Source of the DNA: Peptococcaceae bacterium UBA6116
Lineage (GTDB): Bacteria > Bacillota > Desulfitobacteriia > Desulfitobacteriales > Syntrophobotulaceae
DNA length: 20,206 nucleotides
Reading direction: 5' to 3'
NCBI GenBank assembly: GCA_002423425.1
Contig: DIWC01000017.1
Location: 1 to 20,206, forward strand
The translations under genes and the position numbers were made by a program. A model generated the notes under the pieces. That model saw nothing but the letters and a program-made list of their open reading frames with translations. It was not told where the DNA came from and ran no database searches. This document shows positions 7,126 through 14,511 of the stretch, in pieces. The number at the start of each line of letters is the position of its first letter. Positions within the stretch are counted from its first letter, which is position 1.

Positions 7126-7389
7126 TTACACAAATTGTGCATAGTCAATATCTACAATAATTATTTCATTACCTACTTTTTTTATGGCTTTCCATGGTAT
7201 AACCACAGTCTCCCCTTCTTTATCAGTATTTTTGCTAAAAAGCCAGCCATAGTTCGAACGGGATGAAATGATTAAAGCCTCTATTTTTCCATTAGCATTA
7301 ATCTTTATGTCACTATCTCCAACTAAACCAAGTTTGGCACCATCATGAAGATTTACGATTTCTTTACCCGATAATTCACTCAACAGCAT
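7126..7389 (-). CDS. ymxH: YlmC/YmxH family sporulation protein (PRC-barrel)
   Basis: This 87-aa protein begins MLLSELSGKEIVNLHDGAKLG and continues with a GxIxxLII pattern. That is the single PRC-barrel-like fold of the YlmC/YmxH family found in endospore formers. The biochemical role of the family is not established. The ATG at 7389 has AAGGGGG with a 7-nt spacing. Upstream in-frame codons would extend the protein into the preceding gene without a ribosome site. It begins 1 nt after the stop of the membrane-protein gene (TGA-A-ATG), so the two are probably translationally coupled. In B. subtilis ymxH also lies between the M16 peptidase gene and the dipicolinate synthase genes. Confidence 0.88.
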   Translation of the reverse strand: MLLSELSGKEIVNLHDGAKLGLVGDSDIKINANGKIEALIISSRSNYGWLFSKNTDKEGETVVIPWKAIKKVGNEIIIVDIDYAQFV

Positions 7390-7390
7390 T

Positions 7391-7705
7391 TCAAGACCCC
7401 CTTCGCTGAATATATCCCAGCAGTTTCTGACCATATGGCTGGATTATCGCTATAAATAAAGAAAATACCGCCAATGGTTTAAAATAATATAGCGAAGAAG
7501 GGTTCCATATTTTCTCCGGCAGCCCCAAAAAATTAAAAAGCAATTCTAAAGATAAGTAAATACCTCCGGCTGTCCCTACTAATTGAGTGATAGCTTTTGC
7601 CAGGGCTCCCGAAGCAGGAGTTGAACGCCACATCATCATTTTCCGCCTTGTTCTTAAGGAAAAAAAAATCCCAATAAGAAGCATAACACTAATTAGTATG
7701 TTCAT
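7391..7705 (-). CDS. small membrane protein, family not recognised
   Basis: This 104-aa protein was not recognised. Hydrophobicity suggests membrane segments at about residues 2-17, 40-60 and 72-90. A basic loop (RTRRKMMMWR) follows the first and a basic tail (IQRRGS) ends the protein. By the positive-inside rule both basic stretches would face the cytoplasm, which fits two spanning segments with the middle one only loosely inserted, or an alternative topology. The start is clear: GGAGGG, 5 nt, ATG. That start codon lies inside an inverted repeat. The gene is between dut and ymxH and ends 1 nt before ymxH, hinting at a sporulation-linked or envelope role. That is only guilt by association. 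Confidence 0.75.
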   Translation of the reverse strand: MNILISVMLLIGIFFSLRTRRKMMMWRSTPASGALAKAITQLVGTAGGIYLSLELLFNFLGLPEKIWNPSSLYYFKPLAVFSLFIAIIQPYGQKLLGYIQRRGS

Positions 7706-7733
7706 AGAATCCCTCCTGAAGGATATCTATGAA
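7701..7733 (-). promoter_or_regulatory. hairpin enclosing ribosome site and start of the membrane-protein gene
   Basis: On the minus strand TTCATAGA (7733-7726) and ATCC (7724-7721) pair with GGAT and TCTATGAA (7712-7701), with one bulged base. The 8-nt loop TTCAGGAG holds part of the Shine-Dalgarno, while the ATG (7705-7703) is buried in the outer stem. It lies 10 nt after dut, so it could reduce translation of the downstream pair relative to dut. Confidence 0.5.
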
Positions 7734-7742
7734 TACTATTTT

Positions 7743-8207
7743 CTATTTATACCCAGTTGAGCCAAACCCTCCTTCTCCTCTTAGCGTAGTATCTAATTCC
7801 TGTACTTCAATAAATGACGCTTGGCCTACATTGATAAACATCATCTGTGCTATACGCTCTCCATTTTGGATAATAACCTCTTCTTTTCCAAGGTTAACCA
7901 CCAATACCTTAATTTCTCCTCTATAATCAGAATCTACAACTCCAACCCCATTACTTAAAGCCAGTCCTCTTTTAGACGCTAACCCGCTGCGGGCAAAAAC
8001 GAGCGCAACAATCTCGGGACCAGGCAATTCTATAGCAATCCCTGTTGGAATTCCGATTCTTTCTCCAGGTTTGACAACTAAATCATTTTCCAAACAGGCA
8101 AATAGATCCGCACCTGCAGCACCTGTACTAGCATATAAAGGAGTTTTCCCGAAACACTGGTCTGAGCTTGTTACTTTTTTAATCTTAATAGTAATTTTTT
8201 CTCTCAT
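7743..8207 (-). CDS. dut: dUTP diphosphatase (trimeric dUTPase)
   Basis: dUTPase hydrolyses dUTP to dUMP and pyrophosphate, keeping uracil out of DNA and feeding dTMP synthesis. All five motifs of the trimeric family are present: AGADLF (31-36), RSGLA (73-77), GVVDSDYRGE (89-98), GERIAQ (116-121) and the C-terminal RGEGGFGSTG arm (143-152). The length is 154 aa from the ATG at 8207, with GGGGAAAGAGG upstream. A GTG at 8222 would add five residues but overlaps that ribosome site. Chromosomal dut next to ymxH differs from B. subtilis, where dut copies are phage-associated. Nothing here looks phage-derived. Confidence 0.95.
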   Translation of the reverse strand: MREKITIKIKKVTSSDQCFGKTPLYASTGAAGADLFACLENDLVVKPGERIGIPTGIAIELPGPEIVALVFARSGLASKRGLALSNGVGVVDSDYRGEIKVLVVNLGKEEVIIQNGERIAQMMFINVGQASFIEVQELDTTLRGEGGFGSTGYK

Positions 8208-8284
8208 TTCCTCTTTCCCCACTTAATTTTATTACTAATTATGCTTGTTTAATCCTGCAAAGAGCGATTATTACCTTTCGTTCA

Positions 8285-8462
8285 AAATCTGAAAGAAGTA
8301 TTGCTTAGCGAACCGTTACGACGGTCATGGCCGTCGGTTCGGCACTGCAGCTGTATCAACAAATGAACAGCGACGATCATGGATGATTTAGTGCAGCGAT
8401 GTCAAGGATGACAAGGAGCTGCATCTGACGCGGGGTGAGCGGGTAATGCTTCTTGCAGATTT
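8285..8462. repeat. structured intergenic element A with terminal inverted repeats
   Basis: The element fills most of the 253-nt gap between the M16 gene and dut. Its ends, 8285-8302 and 8445-8462, are an 18-bp inverted repeat with 16 matches. Inside are a nested hairpin (8309-8315 with 8335-8341, and ACGG/CCGT at 8321-8334), a second hairpin ATCAT-GG-ATGAT (8376-8387) and a third with outer arms 8391-8397/8418-8424 and inner TGTCA-AGGA-TGACA (8400-8413). The second and third hairpins are shared with the element at 15465-15685. It is somewhat richer in G+C than the flanking intergenic DNA. There is no coding capacity, so a non-autonomous mobile element (MITE/REP-like) or structured RNA is likely. 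Confidence 0.75.
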
Positions 8463-9720
8463 ATACGGATGACTGAATAATCTTATCAAAATCGTTATCA
8501 AACTCTCCTTTTCCAAGAGTCAGGATACTTATTTGATCTTTATGCCAAAGCCGTTCCATCACCCTATTTACATCGGCTAATGTTACTTTTTCTAATTCCT
8601 CTACGGTTTCCTCCGCAGTTTTCACCCTGCCAAAAGTTAGTTCTGTTTTACCTAGCCTGCTCATTCGGCTGCTGACCGACTCTAGTCCTAAGAAAAGATT
8701 ACCTTTAATCTGGGCTTTAGTCTTTCTAAGCTCTTCCTCTGTCATGCCTTTATTTTTCAGAATATTCATTTGATCCAAAATACACTTTATTACTTCTTGA
8801 GTTTTTGCCGGGTTGGTTCCGGCGTATACTGCAAATAATCCTGTATCCACATACGTGGAATGATAGGAGTAGACAGAATACGCTAAACCTCTTTCTTCCC
8901 TTATTTCTTGAAATAGACGCGAGCTTAAGCCTCCTCCCAATATGTTATTAATAATATGGAGAACGGACATATCTTCGTCGTCTTGCCCCAGTCCCGGCAC
9001 TCCAACGATTAAATGCATCTGTTCAGTGTCTTTTCCCACTGATCTTCTGACAATACTCCCCTGCGGTTTCTCGCTTGAGGATTCTACTCTTGACCTCTGG
9101 AAGTTACCAAAACCCGCAAGCTTGTTAATTATATCTTCGTGTTTTATTTTACCGGCTACAGCAATAACAACCTTATCCGGTGTATAGCTTGTTTCTAAAT
9201 AATGACGGATTTTTTGATCACTAAACCGGTTGATTGTTGGCTCTTCGCCAAGGATAGGTTTGCCTAGCGGGTGATTATTCCAAACATATTGGGAAAAAAG
9301 ATCATGAATCAGTTCGTCTGGTGTATCTTTATACATCTTTATCTCTTCAATAACAACATTTTTTTCTTTTTGTATATCTTTTTTGTCAAAGCGGGAGTTG
9401 AAAAACATATCACTTAAGACATCAATCGCTAAAGAAATATCCTCATCAAGAACTTTAGCATAATAACATGTGATCTCCTTTGTCGTAAAAGCATTAAGCT
9501 GCCCCCCGACAGTTTCTAGAGACTCGGCAAGCTGGTGGGCAGTACGATTTGTGGTACCTTTAAAAAACATATGTTCAATAAAGTGAGAAATGCCCTCATA
9601 ACCCTCCCGCTCATTGCGTGACCCTGTTCCTACCCATATTCCTATAGCAACCGAACGAACATAATCAATCTCTTCAGTTAGTATTCTTACTCCGTTTGCG
9701 AGTGTATGTTTTTGATACAA
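8461..9720 (-). CDS. mlpA: M16 family zinc peptidase (MlpA/YmxG-like)
   Basis: This is a processing-peptidase-like metalloprotease of the pitrilysin/M16B family. The inverted zinc motif HFIEH is at 46-50 and the third ligand Glu is at E126, 76 residues on, as in the family. The mid-protein segment GGGLSSRLFQEIREERGLAYSVYS is typical. At 419 aa it is close to the usual length. The start is TTG with GGGAGG about 10 nt upstream, and it aligns with the normal MYQKHTLANGVRI beginning. Substrate is unknown; its steady location downstream of pnp in spore formers gave the symbol. The final A bases of the TAA stop are also the tip of the adjoining repeat element. Confidence 0.9.
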   Translation of the reverse strand: MYQKHTLANGVRILTEEIDYVRSVAIGIWVGTGSRNEREGYEGISHFIEHMFFKGTTNRTAHQLAESLETVGGQLNAFTTKEITCYYAKVLDEDISLAIDVLSDMFFNSRFDKKDIQKEKNVVIEEIKMYKDTPDELIHDLFSQYVWNNHPLGKPILGEEPTINRFSDQKIRHYLETSYTPDKVVIAVAGKIKHEDIINKLAGFGNFQRSRVESSSEKPQGSIVRRSVGKDTEQMHLIVGVPGLGQDDEDMSVLHIINNILGGGLSSRLFQEIREERGLAYSVYSYHSTYVDTGLFAVYAGTNPAKTQEVIKCILDQMNILKNKGMTEEELRKTKAQIKGNLFLGLESVSSRMSRLGKTELTFGRVKTAEETVEELEKVTLADVNRVMERLWHKDQISILTLGKGEFDNDFDKIIQSSV

Positions 9721-9760
9721 CTACTTACATCCTCCCAACATTAAATATCTAGCTTATAGT

Positions 9761-10924
9761 TTAACCTTCTTTTTTTAATAAATCCTTAAAAAAATTCAAC
9801 GGACTGCTTGCAAAATCTTGCGGAGCAACAAGGACGGATTTTTTTAACAGTTTGTCATTGACATATATATAATAACTGCCTAAAACCTCTCCTGCTTTTA
9901 TGTTCCCGCTAAGCCCCTTGTTAAGCTGAGCATCTTGTTTAAGATTCTTTATTTTTGCCTTTTCAACACATACGATTACATCTTCTGCCAGAACAGCCGG
10001 AATATTGGTGCCGGCTATTGGATAAGTTGCTACTTGATCCCCTTTTTTACCTATAGTAATAATCTCCGTATAATTAAAACCCCATTCCATAAGCCTTTGC
10101 GCATCACCGAAACGATCCGGAGCATTTAGCAGAACACAAATCAATCTTCTTCCTTCTTTACTCGCTGAAGCAACTAAACATTTGCCCGCAGCACTTGTTG
10201 TCCCGGTTTTAATGCCGTCTGCGAAAGGGTAATTCCATAATAACTTATTTGTATTCTTAGCTGCTTGCGATTTAATGGGCTGCTTATACTGGATAGTAGC
10301 ATACTTTTGAGAGACAATGCCGGCAAAAGCGGGATTATTCATTGCATATCTGGCAATTACAGCCAGATCATAGGCCGTAGAATAATGATCTTTATCCGGC
10401 AGTCCATTGGGATTAACAAAGTTGGAATTATATGCTCCAAGAGCAACAGCCTTAAGGTTCATTAGCCTTATAAATTCATCAAGGCTCCCGGCTGTTTGCT
10501 CGGCAATAGCAACACAGGCGTCATTGCCTGAACGTATTAGCGCTCCTTCGATGAGTTCTCCCAACGTTATCTTATTTCCTCTATTTAAATAGATAGAAGA
10601 TTCTCCAACTTGGTCAGCCTTTTCACTAACAGTTGATATTTCATCTACCTCTGCCATCTCTAAAGCAATTATAACCGTCAATATCTTAGTCGTGCTGGCC
10701 GGTGGACGTTTCGTATTGGCATCTCTCTCATAAAGAATATCGCCGGTTAAAGCATCAATAAGAATAGCTGAATGAGCTGAAACATAAGGCAGTGTCCATT
10801 TATTTCCCGTAACATTAGAGGTTTCAACCGACACTTCTGTTTTGTTCTCTGCATAGCAGTTACTGCTTAAATAAAAAACAAATATAAAGACGCAAATAAT
10901 TACCCGCGCCAAATGTCTTATCAT
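9761..10924 (-). CDS. D-alanyl-D-alanine carboxypeptidase (DacF-like, peptidase S11)
   Basis: This low-molecular-weight penicillin-binding protein trims the terminal D-Ala from peptidoglycan peptides. The 387-aa protein has an N-terminal signal peptide with probable cleavage after CYA at residue 25. The three active-site motifs are S77-T-T-K80, S132-G-N134 and K239-T-G241. A C-terminal PBP5-like domain follows, ending in LNFFKDLLKKEG, which could be a short amphipathic membrane anchor. The ATG follows AAAGGGGTGG by a few bases. It lies 44 nt after the deacetylase gene. Two wall-modifying enzymes in a row suggest a spore-cortex or cell-wall role. DacF-like is the closest guess; DacB or DacA roles are not excluded. 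Confidence 0.9.
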   Translation of the reverse strand: MIRHLARVIICVFIFVFYLSSNCYAENKTEVSVETSNVTGNKWTLPYVSAHSAILIDALTGDILYERDANTKRPPASTTKILTVIIALEMAEVDEISTVSEKADQVGESSIYLNRGNKITLGELIEGALIRSGNDACVAIAEQTAGSLDEFIRLMNLKAVALGAYNSNFVNPNGLPDKDHYSTAYDLAVIARYAMNNPAFAGIVSQKYATIQYKQPIKSQAAKNTNKLLWNYPFADGIKTGTTSAAGKCLVASASKEGRRLICVLLNAPDRFGDAQRLMEWGFNYTEIITIGKKGDQVATYPIAGTNIPAVLAEDVIVCVEKAKIKNLKQDAQLNKGLSGNIKAGEVLGSYYIYVNDKLLKKSVLVAPQDFASSPLNFFKDLLKKEG

Positions 10925-10968
10925 TATACCACCCCTTTAATTAACTTAAGGGATAGTATTCCCGATAA

Positions 10969-11700
10969 CTAGAATGTTATTAATTTTTCTAGCGTAACAA
11001 AAGTAAACTGTTCATTCTGTAAGCTTGTGAGAATCTGCGGCAGTGCTTTCACTGTATTCTCTTTCGGATGCATTAAAACAATAGCACCCTTTTTCTCCGG
11101 TTGTACACCATTTCTCTTTTTTGGTTCGATAATTCTTTTAGTAATTAGATCCGGAGTACTTTCAGCTTTCCAATCAATAGTATCTAAAGTCCAAAGTACA
11201 GTTGTGTATCCTAATTCTTCGGCAGCGAGTAAACCATTCTTTCCTCTTTCCCCATAAGGAGGAGCATAATAAATAGTTTTTTTTTCTATCAGATTGCTGA
11301 TAATTGTTTCGGTTCTGGTTATTTCTTCTTTATTTCTGGCAACAGACAGTAGATCCGGATGAGGGTGAGAGAAACCATGGTTTGCTATAAGATGTCCTTG
11401 GGCAGCCATCGTTTTCAAAAGCTCAGGATTTTTTTGAGCCCAACGGCCGGTTACAAAAAAGGTTACTTTAGAATTATGTTCATTAAGTATTTCTAGAATC
11501 TTCGGAATATATTCCTCTCCCCAATCGACATTAATTGTTAATGCTATGACTTTTTCCTGAGTATCCACGCGTTCGAGAGGCACAGGAAGGTTTAGATTAC
11601 TCACCGCGGTGTTATGCTTTTGCACGAAAACGAGACTGATAAAAACCAGTACCAAGATAACTCCTTTAACTTTAAATTTTAGAGAATTAAAAACAAACAT
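10969..11700 (-). CDS. ylxY: polysaccharide deacetylase family sporulation protein (YlxY/PdaB-like)
   Basis: This is a carbohydrate esterase 4 (NodB homology) protein, 243 aa, with an N-terminal membrane anchor or uncleaved signal at about 12-27. Family motifs are NVDWGEEY at 57-64, the metal-binding HxxxH at H108/H112 in NHGFSHPHP, the YAPPYGERG loop, WTLDTIDW and IVLMHP near the C terminus. In typical deacetylases motif 1 is TFDDG or TFDxSWG. Here the first Asp is replaced by Asn57, so activity may be altered or lost; YlxY-type proteins diverge at this place. GGAGGG lies 9 nt before the ATG. The location between pnp and the M16 peptidase matches B. subtilis ylxY. Confidence 0.88.
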   Translation of the reverse strand: MFVFNSLKFKVKGVILVLVFISLVFVQKHNTAVSNLNLPVPLERVDTQEKVIALTINVDWGEEYIPKILEILNEHNSKVTFFVTGRWAQKNPELLKTMAAQGHLIANHGFSHPHPDLLSVARNKEEITRTETIISNLIEKKTIYYAPPYGERGKNGLLAAEELGYTTVLWTLDTIDWKAESTPDLITKRIIEPKKRNGVQPEKKGAIVLMHPKENTVKALPQILTSLQNEQFTFVTLEKLITF

Positions 11701-11790
11701 CTGTTTTTTCCCTCCTTTACATTACTATGCTCTAGGTGGAAAAGACAGACGTTTTGACTACAACATTCTTCAGCTAATCCTAACTAATTT

Positions 11791-13920
11791 TTATATTGCT
11801 TGACTATTTTGTGCCTCTTTACGCGAAAGGTTAAGTCTTCCTTGCTTGTCTATTCCAGTTGCTTTAACCATTATTTCGTCTCCGAGCTTTACAACATCTT
11901 CAACTTTTGCAACCCTGTTAACGTCCAGCTGAGAAATATGAACCAGTCCATCTTTGCCTGGAAGACCCATAACTCCCGGAATGACTTCGACAAAGGCTCC
12001 AAAGTCCATAATGCGTACTACTTTACCTTTATAGATTTGACCTATCTGAATATCCAGAATCAAACTGCGAATAATATTGGCGGCACGTTCGCCGGCTTCA
12101 CCATCAATGGCAGCAATGAATACACGGCCGTCATCTTCAATGTCTATCTTTGCCCCGGTTTCTTCAACAATTTTCTTAATTACTTTGCCGCCCTGGCCAA
12201 TAACGTCTCTGATTTTGTCGGGATGAATGGTAAAGGTAATAATACGCGGAGCATAAGGGGATAATTTTTTGCGCGGTTCGGGAATGGCCTCCAGCATTTT
12301 CCCCAGAATAAAATTTCTGCCGGACTTGGCTTGTTCCAAAGCTTTAGCTAAAATTTCCCTATCTACACCTTTAATTTTAATGTCCATTTGCAGAGCAGTA
12401 ACCCCGTTGGCTGTCCCTGCTACTTTAAAATCCATATCGCCATCATGGTCTTCCAGTCCTTGAATATCCGTAAGAATGGCAATATGACCTTCTTCCTGAA
12501 TAAGCCCCATTGCTATCCCGGCAACCGGAGCCTTGATTGGGACTCCCGCGTCCATCAAGGACAGGGTGCTTCCACAAACTGAAGCCATGGAACTTGAACC
12601 ATTTGACTCCATAACTTCCGAAACCAGTCTTAAGGTATAAGGAAATTCTTCTACACTCGGCAGCACAGGTAAAAGCGCTTTCTCCGCAAGCGCCCCGTGT
12701 CCAATCTCTCTTCTTCCTGGTCCTCTCATCGGACGAACTTCACCGACACTGTAAGGAGGAAAGTTATAATGGTGCATATATCTTTTTGATTCCTCTAATC
12801 CAAGGCCGTCAATAATTTGTTCGTCTCCGACTGCCCCCAGAGTAGCAATATTGAAAACCTGAGTTTGCCCGCGCGTGAATATTGCACTGCCGTGTGTTCG
12901 CGGCAAGCGGCCAACCTCAATGCTAATAGGCCGAATTTCATCCAGAGCCCGGCCATCCGGTCGGATATGTTCCACTGTGATTAAACGGCGGACTATTTTA
13001 TGGACAATATCTTCCAGCACCTTGGATACATCAGCTAACTGCTCAGCAAATTCTTCAGCAAAGAATTCCAAGCCCTCTTGTTTTATTTGTTCAACAGCTT
13101 CCTGTCTTGCCAATTTCTCCTCAATGCGGATGGCTTGATCCAACTTATCATAGGCCCAGTCTTTAACTTTTTCAGAAAGTTCCACCGGAATTGGCGTAAA
13201 GATAACTTCTTTCTTGGGTTTGGCTAAGCCGATTTTCAAGGCTTCTTCGCGGAAAGATTCGATAAATAGCGTTATTTTTTTAACTTCCTCGTGGCCAAAC
13301 ATAATTGCTTCCAGCATTTGCTCTTCCGGTACTTCTTTCGCACCAGCTTCAACCATCATAATAGCATCTTTGGTTCCCGCTACACATAGGTGCATTTTGC
13401 TCTGTTCAGCTTGTCCGACAGTGGGGTTTATGACATATTCTCCATTAATCTGACCAACAATTACAGCAGCAATAGGTCCCTCAAATGGTATGTCCGATAG
13501 TGTCAATGCTGCCGAAGCTGCATTAAGGGCAGTTACATCCGGAGCGCAATCTTGGTCCACGGACATAACCATTGCCGCAACTTGGACATCATTACGATAA
13601 CCTTCAGGGAAAAGAGGCCGAACAGGTCGGTCAATCAGTCTGGCAGTGAGCGTAGCTTTTTCGCTTGGACGTCCCTCTCTTTTTATAAAGCCTCCTGGAA
13701 TTTTACCTACGGCGTAGAAGCGCTCATCAAAATCAACTGTTAATGGGAAAAAATCTGTTCCTTCCCTTGGTTTTGAACTTGTAGTGGCAAAAGCTGAAAC
13801 AACTGTATCACCATATCTGACATAAATTGCTCCTCCTGCCTGGCGAGCAATGACACCAGTTTCAAAAGATAATTTTCTATTTCCGACTAGTAATGATCGT
13901 TCTAAGACTTCCTGAGTCAC
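11791..13920 (-). CDS. pnp: polyribonucleotide nucleotidyltransferase (PNPase)
   Basis: PNPase is a phosphorolytic 3'-5' exoribonuclease and a core part of RNA turnover. The 709-aa protein has two RNase PH-like domains. Catalytic-region motifs include FPPYSVGEVRPMRGPGRREIGHG and the acidic LEDHDGDMDFKVAGT. A KH domain (VIGQGG at 573-578) and an S1 domain (about 627-700, GLVHISQL) end the protein. The S1 loop before GLVH is slightly extended (PGVMGLPGKD). The start is GTG with AAGGGGG 8 nt upstream and normal N-terminal family sequence. It follows rpsO across a 183-nt gap that holds the rpsO terminator. No convincing separate promoter was seen, so some read-through is likely. Confidence 0.97.
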   Translation of the reverse strand: MTQEVLERSLLVGNRKLSFETGVIARQAGGAIYVRYGDTVVSAFATTSSKPREGTDFFPLTVDFDERFYAVGKIPGGFIKREGRPSEKATLTARLIDRPVRPLFPEGYRNDVQVAAMVMSVDQDCAPDVTALNAASAALTLSDIPFEGPIAAVIVGQINGEYVINPTVGQAEQSKMHLCVAGTKDAIMMVEAGAKEVPEEQMLEAIMFGHEEVKKITLFIESFREEALKIGLAKPKKEVIFTPIPVELSEKVKDWAYDKLDQAIRIEEKLARQEAVEQIKQEGLEFFAEEFAEQLADVSKVLEDIVHKIVRRLITVEHIRPDGRALDEIRPISIEVGRLPRTHGSAIFTRGQTQVFNIATLGAVGDEQIIDGLGLEESKRYMHHYNFPPYSVGEVRPMRGPGRREIGHGALAEKALLPVLPSVEEFPYTLRLVSEVMESNGSSSMASVCGSTLSLMDAGVPIKAPVAGIAMGLIQEEGHIAILTDIQGLEDHDGDMDFKVAGTANGVTALQMDIKIKGVDREILAKALEQAKSGRNFILGKMLEAIPEPRKKLSPYAPRIITFTIHPDKIRDVIGQGGKVIKKIVEETGAKIDIEDDGRVFIAAIDGEAGERAANIIRSLILDIQIGQIYKGKVVRIMDFGAFVEVIPGVMGLPGKDGLVHISQLDVNRVAKVEDVVKLGDEIMVKATGIDKQGRLNLSRKEAQNSQAI

Positions 13921-14043
13921 AAATGAAACCCCCTTAAAATTACGCTTCTTTCAGTGAACAACTTGGTATCTGTTCGACATATTATTTATTATTTCCTGCA
14001 CGGGTCTAAAAAAATCCGAGTAAATCATTTTTTAGAAATAATA
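13921..14043 (-). other. pnp leader, no clear signal
   Basis: The gap between the rpsO terminator and pnp has no open frame of note and no sigma-A promoter I would defend. It contains T-rich stretches and a spaced inverted repeat, GAACA/TGTTC (13956-13960, 13971-13975). In several bacteria the pnp leader is a target of PNPase autoregulation, but no matching stem was recognised here. Confidence 0.3.
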
Positions 14044-14070
14044 ACAAGGAGCGAAAATTTCGCTCCTGTT
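14044..14070 (-). terminator. rho-independent terminator after rpsO
   Basis: On the minus strand GGAGCG pairs with CGCTCC (14066-14061 with 14053-14048). The stem can extend by AAA/TTT on the inside and by AACA/TGTT outside with one bulge. It is followed by TTATTATTTC and begins 33 nt after the rpsO stop. Termination is probably partial, since pnp lies downstream. Confidence 0.75.
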
Positions 14071-14103
14071 AAAATTCGTAAAATACAGTTTTTATCTACT
14101 GTT

Positions 14104-14370
14104 TTAGTGACGTAAACCTAAGTCTGTAACAATCTTACGATAACGGTTGAAATCGGTTTTTTTAAGATAATTGAGAAGGCCCCGGCGTTGACCAACTAAT
14201 TTTAACAAGCCGCGACGTGAATGATGATCCTTCTTGTGAGTTTTAAAATGCTCCGTTAGTTCGCTAATTCTGGTGGAGAGCAAAGCAATTTGTACTTCCG
14301 GGGAACCGGTATCGCCTTCATGTTGTTGGAATTTGATAATAATGTCCCTCTTTTTATCTGGTGTAAGCAA
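14104..14370 (-). CDS. rpsO: 30S ribosomal protein S15
   Basis: S15 binds the central domain of 16S rRNA and is a primary binder in 30S assembly. The 88-aa protein has the full family sequence, including GDTGSPEVQIALLS, the RNA-contacting HKKDHHSRRGLLKLVGQRRGLL block and the C-terminal YLKKTDFNRYRKIVTDLGLR. The start codon is TTG, with GGAGGTG and a 6-nt spacing. No in-frame ATG exists near it, so the weak start appears genuine and may suit tight feedback control. It has its own promoter and leader within the infB-pnp block, and a terminator behind it. Confidence 0.97.
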   Translation of the reverse strand: MLTPDKKRDIIIKFQQHEGDTGSPEVQIALLSTRISELTEHFKTHKKDHHSRRGLLKLVGQRRGLLNYLKKTDFNRYRKIVTDLGLRH

Positions 14371-14466
14371 TTAAAGCACCTCCATAAAAATTTTTAAGCG
14401 CCTACCGCCAAGTAAGACGTTGGAGATTCGCCTAACCTAGCAGTGGTTATCTTACATAATGCCACG
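14371..14466 (-). promoter_or_regulatory. structured rpsO leader, likely S15 autoregulatory site
   Basis: The predicted leader of about 96 nt can form a stem from GCGTGG (14466-14461) with CCACTGC downstream. A second stem, GTTAGG with CCAAC around CGAATCT, carries one bulged A. A GGCGGTAGGCGC run comes just before the Shine-Dalgarno. S15 is known to repress its own mRNA in several bacteria by binding leader structures that differ between lineages. The sequence shows the structure; the S15 link is inferred from the gene it precedes. Confidence 0.5.
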
Positions 14467-14472
14467 CTGGTA

Positions 14473-14501
14473 ATTTTAACTCAAAATATCCAATTTGTAA
14501 A
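14473..14501 (-). promoter_or_regulatory. sigma-A promoter of rpsO
   Basis: On the minus strand TTTACA (14501-14496), a 17-nt spacer and TAAAAT (14478-14473) each match consensus in 5 of 6 positions. Start would be near 14466. The -35 begins 10 nt after the ribF stop codon. Confidence 0.75.
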
Positions 14502-14511
14502 GTTAGTTAGT

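Noticed and set aside
13956..13975. GAACA/TGTTC repeat upstream of pnp as an SOS or other operator.
   Set aside because: Spacing of 10 bases does not fit LexA, and short 5-bp arms are likely by chance.
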